This document shows, piece after piece, positions 53,465 through 63,689 of a DNA stretch of 64,000 nt. The translations under genes and the position numbers were made by a program. Origin of the DNA: Acanthosepion esculentum (Eukaryota; Mollusca; Cephalopoda; Sepiida; Sepiidae); assembly GCA_964036315.1 (NCBI GenBank), contig OZ038488.1, positions 68,804,842 through 68,868,841 on the forward strand. The letters run 5' to 3'. A model generated the notes under the pieces. It was not told the DNA's origin. It saw only the letters and a list, made by a program, of their open reading frames with translations, and searched no databases. The first letter of the stretch is position 1; each line of letters begins with the position of its first letter.

Positions 53465-54080
53465 TGTTGCGCCATTGTAACTAGTTCGGCTTCGTAATTA
53501 ACTCCATAAGGCCTATAGCGTATATCGGATGTTATGCGCTCCGTTAATGAGACCCTTAATGTGGAATAAATTAAATTTAGCCGATAAATATTAGTTGAAA
53601 CAACATCAGAAATATCAACCACGATAGAGTTAGTGAAGTTATCTTTACCGTCCATTTTAATCACCCTGAGAAGAAAACGTCGGATTCAACATCTTGGCAG
53701 GTTCTTTTGGACCAAGGCCGACATTTTTTCTTTCTTCTGGCATTTGTAAAGTCGTGAAATCCAAACCATTTTAAATATATTGGCAGCAAAAGCTTTTCAA
53801 ATCGAGTCCAGACGAAAAGGTTCCAAACTATCTTGGACAATTTTATGCCCACGTTTTCCGGTATCTTACGCAGCGCCCCGGCAACAGTCAATGTAATTGA
53901 ATCCTAAATATGTAATCCATCAGAAAAAAAAATTCAAGAAATAAATATTGAAATTAACTCAGAGAAAAATATTTGGTTTTAAGATTTTTGGAATTCACTT
54001 CCTTTTCTCGTATTAGCATCTGTCAAGGTTGACTAGGGGATTAACAGCTATCTTTTCCGTTACTGCCTAAAGAAGAAAGA
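53465..54080. other. Unrecognised open frames on the minus strand
   Basis: Two overlapping minus frames (53,661-53,891 and 53,449-53,664) contain KKKCRPWSKRTCQDV and KDNFTNSIVVDISDVV. They look like one frameshifted reading frame, but I cannot name it. Confidence 0.25.
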
Positions 54081-54094
54081 GTAGTCATGGTTCG

Positions 54095-54285
54095 ATTAAA
54101 CTCCTTCCAGTATATTCGGCGGTGTGATTGGGTGCAGGGAAAGATGGATCCAAGCCTTTCTCAAGGGTATTAGTGTAAATCGAACATTCACAAATTCCAC
54201 TGAAATTCGAACTCGGTGAGACGATTCCATTTTCCGTATTGGTAACTACTAAGCCACCAAATATCTTCAGTATGTTATGTCTAAG
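54095..54285 (-). mobile_element. SINE-1 fragment
   Basis: Antisense: GGGTGCAGGGAAAGATGG, AAGGGTATTAGTGTAAAT, AAATTCGAACTCGGTGAGAC (B box), TTGGTAACTACTAAGCCACC (A box). Confidence 0.6.
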
Positions 54286-54375
54286 GGGTTGCTGAAAAGT
54301 GCTCAGCCAGACCAACTTACCAAAATCTGGCCAAATGACAGAATTTCTTTTCTGTTCCGAAGGTTTTTCAGCAAC

Positions 54376-54378
<3 letters not shown>

Positions 54379-54421
<43 letters not shown>
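54379..54421. repeat. (TA)n microsatellite
   Basis: Pure TA run. Confidence 0.95.
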
Positions 54422-54424
<3 letters not shown>

Positions 54425-54429
<5 letters not shown>

Positions 54430-55305
54430 TAATTTTTATATAGACAAAAACAATTTACTCACTACAAAGATGCAACTTCGTTTCAGTGCATTTAATTGCA
54501 TTTCGACTGGTGAGAAGCAAAATGATTGTGAACAATTCTGTTTGTAAGCAAGCCGCATGTGAAACGTCACTTCCTTTTTTTCATTTGTTTGAAAAAATAT
54601 ATAAAGACAAAAAGGTAACGGAGTGAAACAATAGTGCTAGTTTATAGCAGTTTGGTGAAAGATGGTTGAGGCGTTAAAGATGTCTACAGCTGAAAAATTT
54701 CTTTCGACAACAAGGGTCAAAGGTTTTGGCACAGACTTTCCAAGCCTTCTAAGAGTGAGAAGTTTGTAAGGTGAGAATAGGAGTTAGTAATACGATGAAA
54801 GAGGAAGGAGGGATAAATTCGAACGATAATTGGGAAGGATTTTTTTTTTGTTTATTTTAATAACTAAGCCAGAGCTGAATTGCATATATTTTGGCTGGAG
54901 TTATCACTACTAGTTTTGTAATCAATGAAAGTTTTGTAAATTAATAAATTAAGAGGTAAGGTAGAGATTTCTTTATGGTATGATGAATACATAAGTTATT
55001 CGTTTTCTTTTAATAAGTTTTAATTTAGAAATTAAAATATAAATAGAAAGGTATATAAAAGTATGGGATAGTAATATAACTTTTATAAGCAAATTTGTAT
55101 AACGTGTAGAATAAGTATGGGTGTAAATCAATTTATCTTAAAGTATTACTAGTATTATATATGTCCAAAAAATTAGGAATCATAATCTAAGATAGATTAG
55201 TGGAGAGGTATATAAGAGGCTAGAAAGTATATCAAAAATCTATATGAAAAAATTATAATAAATAAATCTTGCTCTACTATCGGTATTGAGTCCTCTTTTG
55301 AATGT
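54425..55305. other. No gene seen
   Basis: AT-rich, unassigned. Confidence 0.35.
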
Positions 55306-55308
55306 TAG

Positions 55309-55340
55309 AATTTATATATTATTTTCGTTCTCATTACATT

Positions 55341-55397
<57 letters not shown>

Positions 55398-55555
55398 TTT
55401 TTTTTTAAATATGATTCCTTCGCTACATAAGAGTTCTCATGTTTCATGCTCTACTTCTGTATGGAGCACTGTCTTTTTAAAAAGTAAAAGCAAAAATACT
55501 AAGGAACTCCGGATTATTTACCTAACGTGTTCTTTCCTATTTTTCTGCATACCTG

Positions 55556-55607
<52 letters not shown>

Positions 55608-55650
55608 AATGTAATGAGAACGAAAATAATATATAAATTCTATACATATA
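55309..55650. repeat. Foldback: 38-bp inverted repeats around two (TA)n arrays
   Basis: GAATTTATATATTATTTTCG...ACATTCGC (55,309-55,344) is reversed and complemented at 55,604-55,650. Each arm abuts a TA run (55,344-55,390 and 55,558-55,604). The middle (55,400-55,558) is the repeat shared with 34.7-35.0 kb. Confidence 0.8.
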
Positions 55651-55654
55651 TATA

Positions 55655-56259
55655 ACGGGTGCAACAGAAAAATTATCCAAATCGTGTAACAAAAAATTGT
55701 CCAATTGTTAGATTAAGATTTGAACCGTTGTATCATAGAAATGATTGAGGATATTTTACTTGAATTGTCCGATGTTTTTATAAAACTATTGGACTCCACT
55801 TTGAACAATAAGAATGTATTTAGTTGAAATGATGATTCCTGTTACTGTTGTCACCTGCTGTTCCAGTTTTCCTCTCTATTCCTTCCTTTGTTTAAACTTA
55901 TTCACCGTTCTCTTGATTGTTCTTGAATAGGCTTTGACTTTGAAGTTGAAAGCCGGAGTATAAATGTTGGTACCATTACTGAAGACCTGGATGATCTTTT
56001 TCCTCTTACCATTGCTGAGTTAGGAAGACATAATGAGGCTGACACAAAACAATTTTAACCTGTTCTCTTTCAAGCTGAATAACTCAAAGGTTTTTAAGTG
56101 ATTACGACAAATAGTGTCAAGATGGCTAAACGTATTATCTGAAAACGTGGGAAAAAAATCTCAATTAGTTTAGTGGTTTTTAGATATTAAACATTTTGTG
56201 GGAATGACAATTATCCCATGTTGTTACACGATTTAGACAATTTTGCTGTTAAACCCGGT
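55655..56259. mobile_element. 605-bp MITE-like element with TIRs, TA target
   Basis: Left ACGGGTGCAACAGAAAAATT, ATCCAAATCGTGTAACA; right end, reverse-complemented, ACCGGGTTTAACAGCAAAAT, TGTCTAAATCGTGTAACA. TA on both sides suggests a Tc1/mariner-type target. No coding capacity. A lone end of the same family lies at 32,509-32,595. Confidence 0.8.
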
Positions 56260-56268
56260 ATATATATA

Positions 56269-57214
56269 CAGTGCTCTTCGATAAAATTGACTCACCTTAT
56301 TTTTTTTACTAAATGTTCTCTTCTCCGATGAAACGAAAGTTGAGCTAAATTCAAAAGATAAGCGATCTAAAATCCGAAGAAGAAGCTTTGAAAGTTCTTT
56401 GAATTTAGCAGTAAGTACTGTCAATCATCCGTTCAGTATAATGTTCTGGGGATGCTTTTCTTTTCATGGAACTGGTTTCTTAAAACCTATTGAAAAGACC
56501 CTCAGGATCGAGCAGTACAAGATAATTTTAGAGTCTTGTCTGCTCCCTTCTGCTGAAAGGGTGCAAATCGACTCCACCAAGCTCATTTTTCATGCAGTAA
56601 ATGCTCACTGTCATAAATCAAAATTGATGAAGGAATACTTTGATGAGAAGTAGGTGAGTGTTATGACATGGCCGCCCTAATCTCCTGACCTCAACCCCAT
56701 AGAAAACTTATGGAGCATTATAAAGTACAGGCTCTCGAGAAAGCAGTTGAACAACAAAGAGGATTTGATTGTGAATTTCATATCCGAATGGAATTCAATG
56801 CTTGGAGATGAGATTTGCCAGAACCTAATCAAGTCAATGCCAAAAAGGGTTGAAAAGTTTATTCAAAATAAAGGAGGACCCATAGATTATTAAATATTTC
56901 GAACTATATTACCTATTATAAATAAATTATACCTCGATTATTCTTTATTTAAAGCTGTTCGGTTATGTTTGTATTGATAACTAGTTGCAGGAAATAAGTG
57001 AGTCACTTTTTTTTTAACAGAGTTTTCCTTAAATCTCATTTATATCCAAAATTATAATTATCAATAGAATACCTTAGGGTGAGTTAACTTTTTTTACTAG
57101 GTAGTCGGGAAGGGGTCTTTATATTAGTAAGATTAAAAATTAGTTTGAACCCCAAAACCATAGGCGAAAAAAATTCAAATAGAAAAAATCAACTGAGTCA
57201 CTTTTATCGAATAG

Positions 57215-57219
<5 letters not shown>
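56269..57219 (+). mobile_element. Tc1-like transposon, 5'-deleted, with TIRs
   Basis: Left TIR CAGTGCTCTTCGATAAAATT and GACTCA; right, reversed, TAGTGCTATTCGATAAAAGT and GACTCA; 23 of 26 match; TA on both sides. A subterminal TGAGTCAC motif repeats at about 56,997. Total 951 bp, against about 1.6 kb for a complete Tc1 element, because the DNA-binding half of the gene is missing. Confidence 0.85.
56303..56893 (+). pseudogene. Tc1-like transposase, catalytic half
   Basis: One frame with two in-frame stops (56,651 and about 56,678). NVLFSDETKVE carries the first catalytic Asp; SIMFWGCFSFHGTGFL is the MVWG block; IFHAVNAHCHKSKL replaces the usual H-D-N-A with Val, so the second Asp is lost; SPDLNPIENLWSIIKYRLSR carries the Glu at the DD34E spacing. 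Ends NKGGPIDY, stop at 56,893. The upstream HTH domains are deleted right after the left TIR. Confidence 0.85.

Positions 57220-57302
<83 letters not shown>
57220..57302. repeat. (TA)n microsatellite, 83 bp
   Basis: Starts at the TA target of the Tc1 element, so expansion probably began from the duplicated TA. Confidence 0.95.
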
Positions 57303-57305
<3 letters not shown>

Positions 57306-57461
57306 TATTGCTGACTGACATTATTGCCACAGTGACAGCTCCTTAAGATAATGGAGAATAACATTTTAATTATTGTTGCAGTTGTGTTTTTCTTCTAGGT
57401 CAGTGTAGTTATAAGTGGTATGTTGATGTATATGCGAGAATAACTTCTACAATGTATATTT

Positions 57462-57665
57462 ATCATCATCATCATTACCACCATCATCATCATCATCAGT
57501 TCCATAATCGTGTATAGCCGTAGGGTCGCAGCACAAATGAACACCTGACTAGCTCCCTCCATGTGTTTCGGTTGCCTGCCAATGTCTAAGTTTCTCTATG
57601 AATCATCTTCCAGGTCAACTCAGTAATGTTGTCAGCGCATTTTTCCCTTTGTTCAACTCTTCCTT
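57462..57665 (-). pseudogene. RTE-type LINE C-terminus after an (ATC)n run
   Basis: Minus strand: VEQREKCADNITELTWKMIH, RETxTLAGNRNTWRELVRC and RPYGYTRLWN then stops. WRELV...RPYGxTR is the end of some RTE-type polymerases. It is followed (minus strand) by (GAT)n, a typical 3' tail. Confidence 0.6.
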
Positions 57666-57689
57666 TCTTTCTTTTTTTTGTAATCAATT

Positions 57690-58115
57690 CACCCCAAGCA
57701 AGGCGATAATGACACTCAGATGCAAGGGGCTACTGGAAGTGAAAGATAATGAAAAGAGTTTAGAAGGAACCTGAATCCCAATCCTAAACAGGGAACAACG
57801 GATAAACTTCTACTCCTGCTCAAAAGACCGGGTAGGCGTGTGAACTGTACGATAGGCGAACCAATCTACTCCTACTGAGAAAAAAATAAGAAAGAAAAAA
57901 AATATAAATAGTACATAAAATTTCAGAGTTATGGCGGAGACTTTAAAAGTATAGAGTTGCAGGAGACTTTAGAAGAAACTGGAAACCCAATCCTAAACAG
58001 GAAACAAGTGATAAAACGCTATTCAATAGATCTGGGAGGTGAGTGAACCAGGGAATAGATAACTCTATCTACTCCTATTGAGGAGAAAAAAATAAAATAA
58101 AATAAATTAAAATGA
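57690..58115 (-). repeat. LINE-A 3' tail and a 190-bp duplication
   Basis: CAATTCACCCCAAGCAAGGC starts a LINE-A tail. Then TTTAGAAGGAACCTGAATCC, CAATCCTAAACAGGGAACAA and ATCTACTCCTACTGAG (57,760-57,885) recur as TTTAGAAGAAACTGGAAACC, CAATCCTAAACAGGAAACAA and ATCTACTCCTATTGAG (57,968-58,085). Confidence 0.7.
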
Positions 58116-58119
58116 ATAA

Positions 58120-58605
58120 ATAAATGAATAGTAATTATTTTTTTCCTAGGGTAGTACCTTGTAGTATGGCAGTGGGAATATTGTAGATTTCAATTTTCTC
58201 TGCTTGACAATGCGCCTGTTTCTTGTTTGATGGTTTATCGTACTGTATCATTTGGAGTTCCGTTTATTTAAGAGATGCGTAAGATGGTTCTGTAGCATCT
58301 CAATTCCACTGCTGGGATTCTTAGCTGTAATTCTCCTGTTAATGTCCAAGACTCGCAGACTTACGCCGTGATTGAGAAGGCCAATGAAGACAGCAGTCGA
58401 GTCTTTGATTTCTGGTAGATGTTGTTTTTCATTTTGCTACAACTGACACGCTTTCTGCTGACCTTGCAATTATATTCTGGAGCCCTCATTACTGATAATC
58501 GATCTAACTTACAATCTACGATATATATCAGGTCATTTTAAAGCCAGAAAATATTTTTGGAGTGTAAGAATTTTTTTTACATAATAATGATTTAGATATA
58601 CAAGT
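58120..58605. other. No firm gene
   Basis: Minus strand 58,300-58,380 gives LRVLDINRRITAKNPSSGIE, perhaps LINE-related, but I cannot place it. Confidence 0.25.
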
Positions 58606-58609
58606 CTTA

Positions 58610-58765
58610 CTATTTAACCCATAGCTGAAGGGAGAAGATGTAGCTGCATACCTTTCCCAAGTGAATATGACGAACACAACTGGAATTGGAACTGTCCAAT
58701 TAACAATTTTCAGCCATTATCCATTACACCCACCGTACATATAGGTGCTGACCATGTTCGACGTT
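58610..58765 (-). mobile_element. SINE-1 head fragment
   Basis: Antisense: TTTAACCCATAGCTGAAGGG, AGTGAATATGACGAACACAA, GGAATTGGAACTGTCC (B box region), GCCATTATCCATTACACCC (A box). Confidence 0.6.
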
Positions 58766-58769
58766 GCTT

Positions 58770-59060
58770 AACCTGGAGAAAAGGATAAACAGAAAAATTA
58801 TAATTTTTCATAGATAATGGATGAATGTTAAAGGCTGGTCCTTGTTGGCGAAGATCATGTTGGAATTTCTCAACGATCAATCATCCATAAATCAGTTTGA
58901 AACATACTTTGTTATATTAAAATTCACCCAATATCAGCCTTGTGAGCCATTCAAGGTAGTAAGTTACTGTTGAAATGGTTATAATTAAAGAACTGGTGTT
59001 AGGAAGTGGAGATTATGAGGATAAGGAGAATAGATAATGACTAACCCTTGGTTATCCGGA
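58770..59060. other. No gene seen
   Basis: Unassigned flank of the ribozyme-like segment. Confidence 0.3.
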
Positions 59061-59066
59061 TTGGCA

Positions 59067-59126
59067 TTAACCTGATGAAGGCCGCAAGTAAAAACGACCG
59101 AAACGTTGTTATGGTAACGCCGTTGA
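59067..59126 (+). ncRNA. Degenerate hammerhead motif
   Basis: Helix I TTAAC/GTTGA (59,067-59,071 and 59,122-59,126); CTGATGA; extra A; helix II GGCCG...CGACC with one C-A mismatch; GAA; helix III CGTT/AACG. The base that should be U16.1 is C (GCC instead of GTC), so cleavage is not expected. It sits directly before the left end of the hairpin-array element. Confidence 0.55.
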
Positions 59127-60087
59127 ACAATATTAGTGTTTAGACGCCCTCGAATATCACTCGCACTAATAGTACTTGCTCGATAATACCTGTCCGATAA
59201 GTAACCACCGAATATTGATCCGAATAGTAATCCGTATAGTGACATATTCACTAAGCGCCCCACGCGGTCAGGTGCGGCACAAGGCCAGGTTTATAGTGGT
59301 GTATCCGAGCCCGTAGGCTCGATCAAAAATTCCTCGTAGACCCCTTAAAAACGTGGCCGAGTGGCTGTCTCCCAAGAAACTCTGCCCTTCGGCATAGCCT
59401 CGTCTGAGGATCCTCTCTGCCCGGAGGTAGAGAGTTTAACCAGCAAACTTCCGAAGTAATCCAGATAGTGAAACATTCACTAACCGCCCTACACGGTCAG
59501 ATGCGGCACAAGGCCAAGTTTATTGTGGGGCCCCGAGCCCGTAGGCTCTGCCAATAATTCCCTGTAAATCCCGTAAAAACTGGGTCGGGTAGCTGACTCC
59601 CGAGACGAGACTCTGCCCTTCGGCATAGACTCGTCTGGAGATCCTCTCTGCCCAGAGGCAGAGAGTTTGACAAGCATACTTCCGAAGTAATTCGTAGAGT
59701 GAGATATTCACCTACCGCCTCACGCGGTCTGATTCGGCACAAGGCCAAGTTTATTGTTGGTTATCCGAGCCCGTAGGCGCGGCCAAACGTTTCCCCGTAG
59801 ACCACGCAAAAAACGGTGTCGGGCAGCTGTCTACCACCCCAGACGAGACTCTGCCCTTCGGCATAGCCTCGTCTAGGTTCTTCTCTGCCCGGTGGCAGAG
59901 AGCTTGACAAGCACACTCCCGAAGTAATTATGAGTGTGATCCCTTAGACGACACGCTAATTCCCATATATACATTTCCTTTAACATCACGTGATCTACTT
60001 ATTCAAAATGGGACCGCCTGTGTTTGCTGTCTGGTGATCTGTGTTCAAACTCCAGTGTCTGCAGCGACACTTTATTCCTATATAACA
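59127..60087 (+). mobile_element. Element with conserved ends and a 230-bp hairpin array
   Basis: Left end shares AACAATATTAGTGTTTAGAC-type sequence with the 6.6-kb insertion, right end CATCACGTGATCTACTT, GTTTGCTGTCTGG, GTTCAAACTC, and AGTGTC-TGCAGC-GACACT hairpin followed by TTTATTCCTATATAACA. The middle is a different array from that in the 6.6-kb copy. No protein of known type; frames in the array are repeats of themselves. Confidence 0.6.
59229..59935. repeat. Three tandem units of about 230 bp, each with three hairpins
   Basis: GGTCA marks each unit at 59,266, 59,495 and 59,726. Hairpins: CGAGCC-CGTA-GGCTCG; AGACGAG...TGCC-CTTC-GGCA...CTCGTCT (59,603-59,636 in unit 2); and CTCTCTGCC-CAGA-GGCAGAGAG (59,644-59,665). 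Loops vary (CGGA, CAGA, CGGT) while stems mostly hold. GC content is much higher than in the surroundings. Confidence 0.85.
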
Positions 60088-60089
60088 GT

Positions 60090-60455
60090 TGTGATAATAA
60101 CAAAAAAAAGATTAGGACAATAGTCCGCATGTAAATAGTGTAAATAAGAACTAATTGTTGCCAGCAAACCTGGAAAACGTGAAAAGAAAAAGTTTGTGGC
60201 GAACGTAAAACGTCACCTAATATCTGCTAAAAATAACACAAATATTACGGCTCAGGAATAATGTGAAAACTGCTGAAGAACAAAAAAAAACAAAAAACGA
60301 AATCTGATTACTAGAGCCCTGCCTCCCAACCCCATAAGATTCCTTTTCTAAAGGCGAGTCATTTGAGATCTCGCTTAACATGTGCAAATGAATATATTGA
60401 TAAGCCTGTCTCATCCAGGGAGAATATATAAGAATCAGATGAGACGAAAGTAAAC
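60090..60455. other. No gene seen
   Basis: Unassigned. Confidence 0.35.
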
Positions 60456-60459
60456 CCTT

Positions 60460-60965
60460 TTTTAAAAAAATAATTTCACCCTATTCAAGGCAATAAAGCC
60501 ACTAAGACATAAGCTGTTACTGAGTGTGAAAGAATAATAAAAAAGAGAAACATTATTAAAGAGCGAGAACAATAAAAGAAAAATAATCAAGAAGACAGTA
60601 GATAACGATTGACATTGCATTTAAATTTTTGAAGATCAATGTTGACTGGGAAGAGAGTTCCACAAGAGAGAAATGCGAGAGAAGAAACTGTTAGCATAGA
60701 ACTCACGGTTACATCTAGACCTTGTCGCCAATCTAGTAGCTGCGCTTAAATTCATAAATTCTAGATACCACAGCGAAGCGCTCATCCGCACAATTACCAT
60801 GAAAGTATTTATAGAAAAGGTTCAGGAAAGCTACGTTACAGCGGTCGGAAAATGACTGAATCCTATACACTAGGTCAGGACCAATAATATTGCTGATTCT
60901 TCTTTGGGGTATAATAACAAAAGATCCTTTGGAAAGTAAGGTAAGGATTTTATTCCAAAGAATAC
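60460..60965 (-). pseudogene. LINE-A 3' end
   Basis: TTTTTTTAAAAAAATAATTTC then ACCCTATTCAAGGCAATAAAG, GATTGACATTGCATTTAAAT, AGTTCCACAAGAGAGAAATG, GCTCATCCGCACAATTACCA and TTTATTCCAAAGAATACC. Covers the final 130 or so codons and the 3' UTR on the minus strand. (First run given: TTTTTTAAAAAAATAATTTC.). Confidence 0.75.
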
Positions 60966-61054
60966 CAAAGGAAAATGAAAAATGAAGTGTTATCCTTTGG
61001 AGCTGCTTCTCTGAAGAAGGAATAGGAAATTGGTAAGAGTTAATGGCATATTCT

Positions 61055-61640
61055 TCTTCTAAGCACAGTGTCCCTTAAGGATGTGGGTGATCATGATTTC
61101 CACAAATTCTTCTCCTTTATAGCTCTTCGGAAGTTTTGTCTTTTTGCCACCTTTCCTGTGCTCTGTTCTATCAACCATTTACCCGAACTCGTTAGGTAGG
61201 TTAATCGCTGCTTTTCTTGGTCCATCATGCCTTCAGTATACCCTGTGAGTGTCAATTTCTCCATACCTTCTTATCTTATTATATGCCTTGAAATAATCAA
61301 TTCCTTTTCCTGATTCCAAGTATAAGTGTTCTTTTCTCTTCCATTATCCCTAAAACTTCCTCGTTACTATCATGTTCAGTCATGGTATTCTCAGCATCCT
61401 TCTGTAGAATAATATTTCTGTTGTCAGGAGATAGTCCAGCATTTACTGCCATATACAACGACTGTATTCCATATGAGTGTAGTACTCTTCTTTGTTTTTA
61501 ACACAATTTTATTGTTCCTTATTACTTTGCTTAGCTTTTGAACGCCAACTTTCGCTATTCCAATGCCCCTTCGGATTTCAGTGTAGCATTTTCCGTCCTC
61601 TGCTAGAAGATTTTCTAGAAAATTACATTTTTTAATTTCA
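61055..61640 (-). pseudogene. LINE-B C-terminal half
   Basis: Antisense: CAGTGTCCCTTAAGGATG, GTGATCATGATTTCCAC, CTATCAACCATTTACCCGAA, CTGTGAGTGTCAATTTCTCC, CTTAGCTTTTGAACGCC and TTTCCGTCCTCTGCTAGAAG. Same extent as the 1.4-kb copy. Confidence 0.7.
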
Positions 61641-61674
61641 GTATAATAGGGTCAGTTGGGCACCGTCGGTGAGA

Positions 61675-61860
61675 AAAAGAACACCATGAAGCAGTTCACT
61701 CCGCCAGAAATTTGCATGCTGTACTGCTTGACATTCGCGCGGGAAAACCCAATACGAACATTTCAGAGTGTTTGGGTGACAATCTGAAGACAGTGTAGAG
61801 TATTTGGAAAGAGTTGGATGAGTCTAATGGCGATTACGAAAGTACCGCATCTCGGAAAAT
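61675..61860 (+). pseudogene. Mariner-type transposase N-terminal fragment
   Basis: Plus strand, two frames: FTPPEICMLYCL, then DIRAGKPNTNISECLGDNLK-TV and SIWKELDESNGDYESTASR. This is the paired HTH start of a mariner-type transposase of a different subfamily from the one at 29.8-31.4 kb. It breaks off at a TA-rich run. Confidence 0.65.
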
Positions 61861-61886
61861 ATATTTATATTTATATACATACATAT

Positions 61887-61936
<50 letters not shown>

Positions 61937-62216
61937 TATAAGGAAAATCTATGACATATTGGGGAAAGTCCTTCAGGATTTCGTCGAACTTCATCACAAT
62001 GTAGGATATTTAATAACAAAAGTGATAAATACATAAAAAAAGATACAAAATTAATCCCACTCAACTATATGACCCCACCTACAAAAAAATTAAATTTTAA
62101 ATTTCAGCGTTCCATTTCATTCATGTGTATGTATAATCACACCAAAGTAAATATCACCTGAAAAACATTTTCTTATAGATTTTCCTAAAATTGTTTTGAT
62201 TTTACATATCGTTTTC

Positions 62217-62265
<49 letters not shown>
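61860..62265. repeat. (TA)n arrays 61,893-61,940 and 62,219-62,264
   Basis: Two TA runs with unassigned AT-rich DNA between. Confidence 0.9.
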
Positions 62266-62267
<2 letters not shown>

Positions 62268-62359
62268 GCGTAACATCATATACTTAATCCACCTTTTAAT
62301 TTTCTTAAATTTAATCCATTAGTATTTTAGCCATTCACCAACAAGCAAAAAAGAGTTTT

Positions 62360-62930
62360 AGCAAAATTAATGTTAAGATCAGCTACAGATGCATTAATAA
62401 CATAGACAAATCCATATCCCAACATAACAACATTATATTAAACAAATATATTTCCAACAAAGACAACGTAAATTTTTATAAAAACAAATGCAACTGCCGA
62501 AAAATATGATCTGTCCTTTAAGCGGTCAATGTATGACTGATAATATTGTATACCGATCTAGCATATATTCCGGTAACGATCTTAAATTTTATTTTTGATC
62601 CACTGAAAATACTTGGAAATATCATTTCTACCATCATCGAATGACCTTAGGTAAGATAAAATACCAAAACGGCACTGCTCTCTCCAAATATTTCTGATAA
62701 TTAAATAACGATGGTAATTGATCTTTTATCAACTGGGATATTATCGCAAGAGCCAATTCTTATAACGGGAAAGGAAATAAATGTAATTATGTCTTGTTGA
62801 CAAATTGGCCATCTTAAAACATTTAAATAACTCTGGCTTATTAAACAAGGGAAATGAACTGATGATTGCATGTAGGCATAAAAATAATTATTTGCTTAAA
62901 TACGTTGATCCCGATTAAAGTTTAATATAC
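62360..62930 (+). pseudogene. Penelope-like GIY-YIG region, second family
   Basis: Plus strand: ISYRCINNIDKSISQHN, YISNKDNVNFYKNKCNCRK-ICPLSGQCMTDNIVYRSS (linker cysteines, then the GIY-equivalent VYR), YHFYHHRMTLG, NGTALSKYFW, IIARANSYNGKGNKCN, LNNSGLLNKGNELMIACRHK and NNYLLKYVDPD, stop near 62,918. (Runs given in parts of at most 20.) Differs from the 45-kb copy throughout. Several frameshifts. RT core not found upstream. Confidence 0.75.
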
Positions 62931-62934
62931 ATTA

Positions 62935-63262
62935 CGGTCGATTTTTAATCTAAATTACAATTTTATTTTATTTTTTATTTATTTTTTTTTATAAGAACAA
63001 GTAATCTTCCTTTAATATAAAAATAAAAATTTAATATTCACAACTCTGAAATAATTTTTAAAATTATTTTTTCTTACATATATATACCAATCAAGTTTAT
63101 TTTAAATGCCAAATATAATTTTTAAAATAAAAAAAATTATATCCCAGTATAATATATAGATGCGCCAACATTGCGATAACCAGATATATATTTTTTAATT
63201 AGGTAACGGCCAGTCTATACTCAAAATCTGAAGATTGTCGTACTATCGGTGAGGGATAATAT
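62935..63262. other. No gene seen; very AT-rich
   Basis: Would be the 3' region of the Penelope relic; no hammerhead found. Confidence 0.4.
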
Positions 63263-63264
63263 AT

Positions 63265-63689
63265 ATATATATGTGAAATTATTAGGAGAATTTGATAATT
63301 ATATTTTAAGTGATTCATCGAGTCTGAAACCTCAACAGAATGCAGAAGGCACTGGACGGCCGTTTCGTCCTATATTTCGGACTCATCAGCAGTGCGCATC
63401 CACTACCGAGAATTGTAACCCTGACAGTTAGGTTATCAAGCAAACGCCATACCAACTGGTCCAACGGGCATCGCTGACGAAGAGGTAGCAAATCAGACTC
63501 AATATAGCGCCGCTCACTCACATATTCCGTGGTGGAACTCAACTGAGATTCACTTTAACCATAGGACTGTGTCCCCTGGAGCCACGACTACTATCACCAA
63601 GCCGCTCACCCCAGAGCATTAGAAGCCGGTTCAAGCAATGATATACATGTGAAATTATTAGGAGAATTTGATAATTATATTTTAAATGA

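Noticed and set aside
57462..57500. CTGATGA on the minus strand at the (ATC)n run
   Set aside because: Followed only by GAT repeats; part of a LINE tail.
59489..59748. Overlapping frames giving similar proteins at 59.5 kb and 0.6 kb
   Set aside because: They are translations of the same 230-bp repeat; the similarity is nucleotide-level and stops differ between units.
59102..60092. GTTGT on both sides of the 59-kb element as a target duplication
   Set aside because: The left GTTGT lies inside the hammerhead-like helix III, so the match is probably chance.
62876..62910. CTGATGATTGCATG resembling the start of a hammerhead
   Set aside because: It encodes NELMIACRHK of the Penelope GIY-YIG C-terminus and has AAAAA where GAAA is needed.
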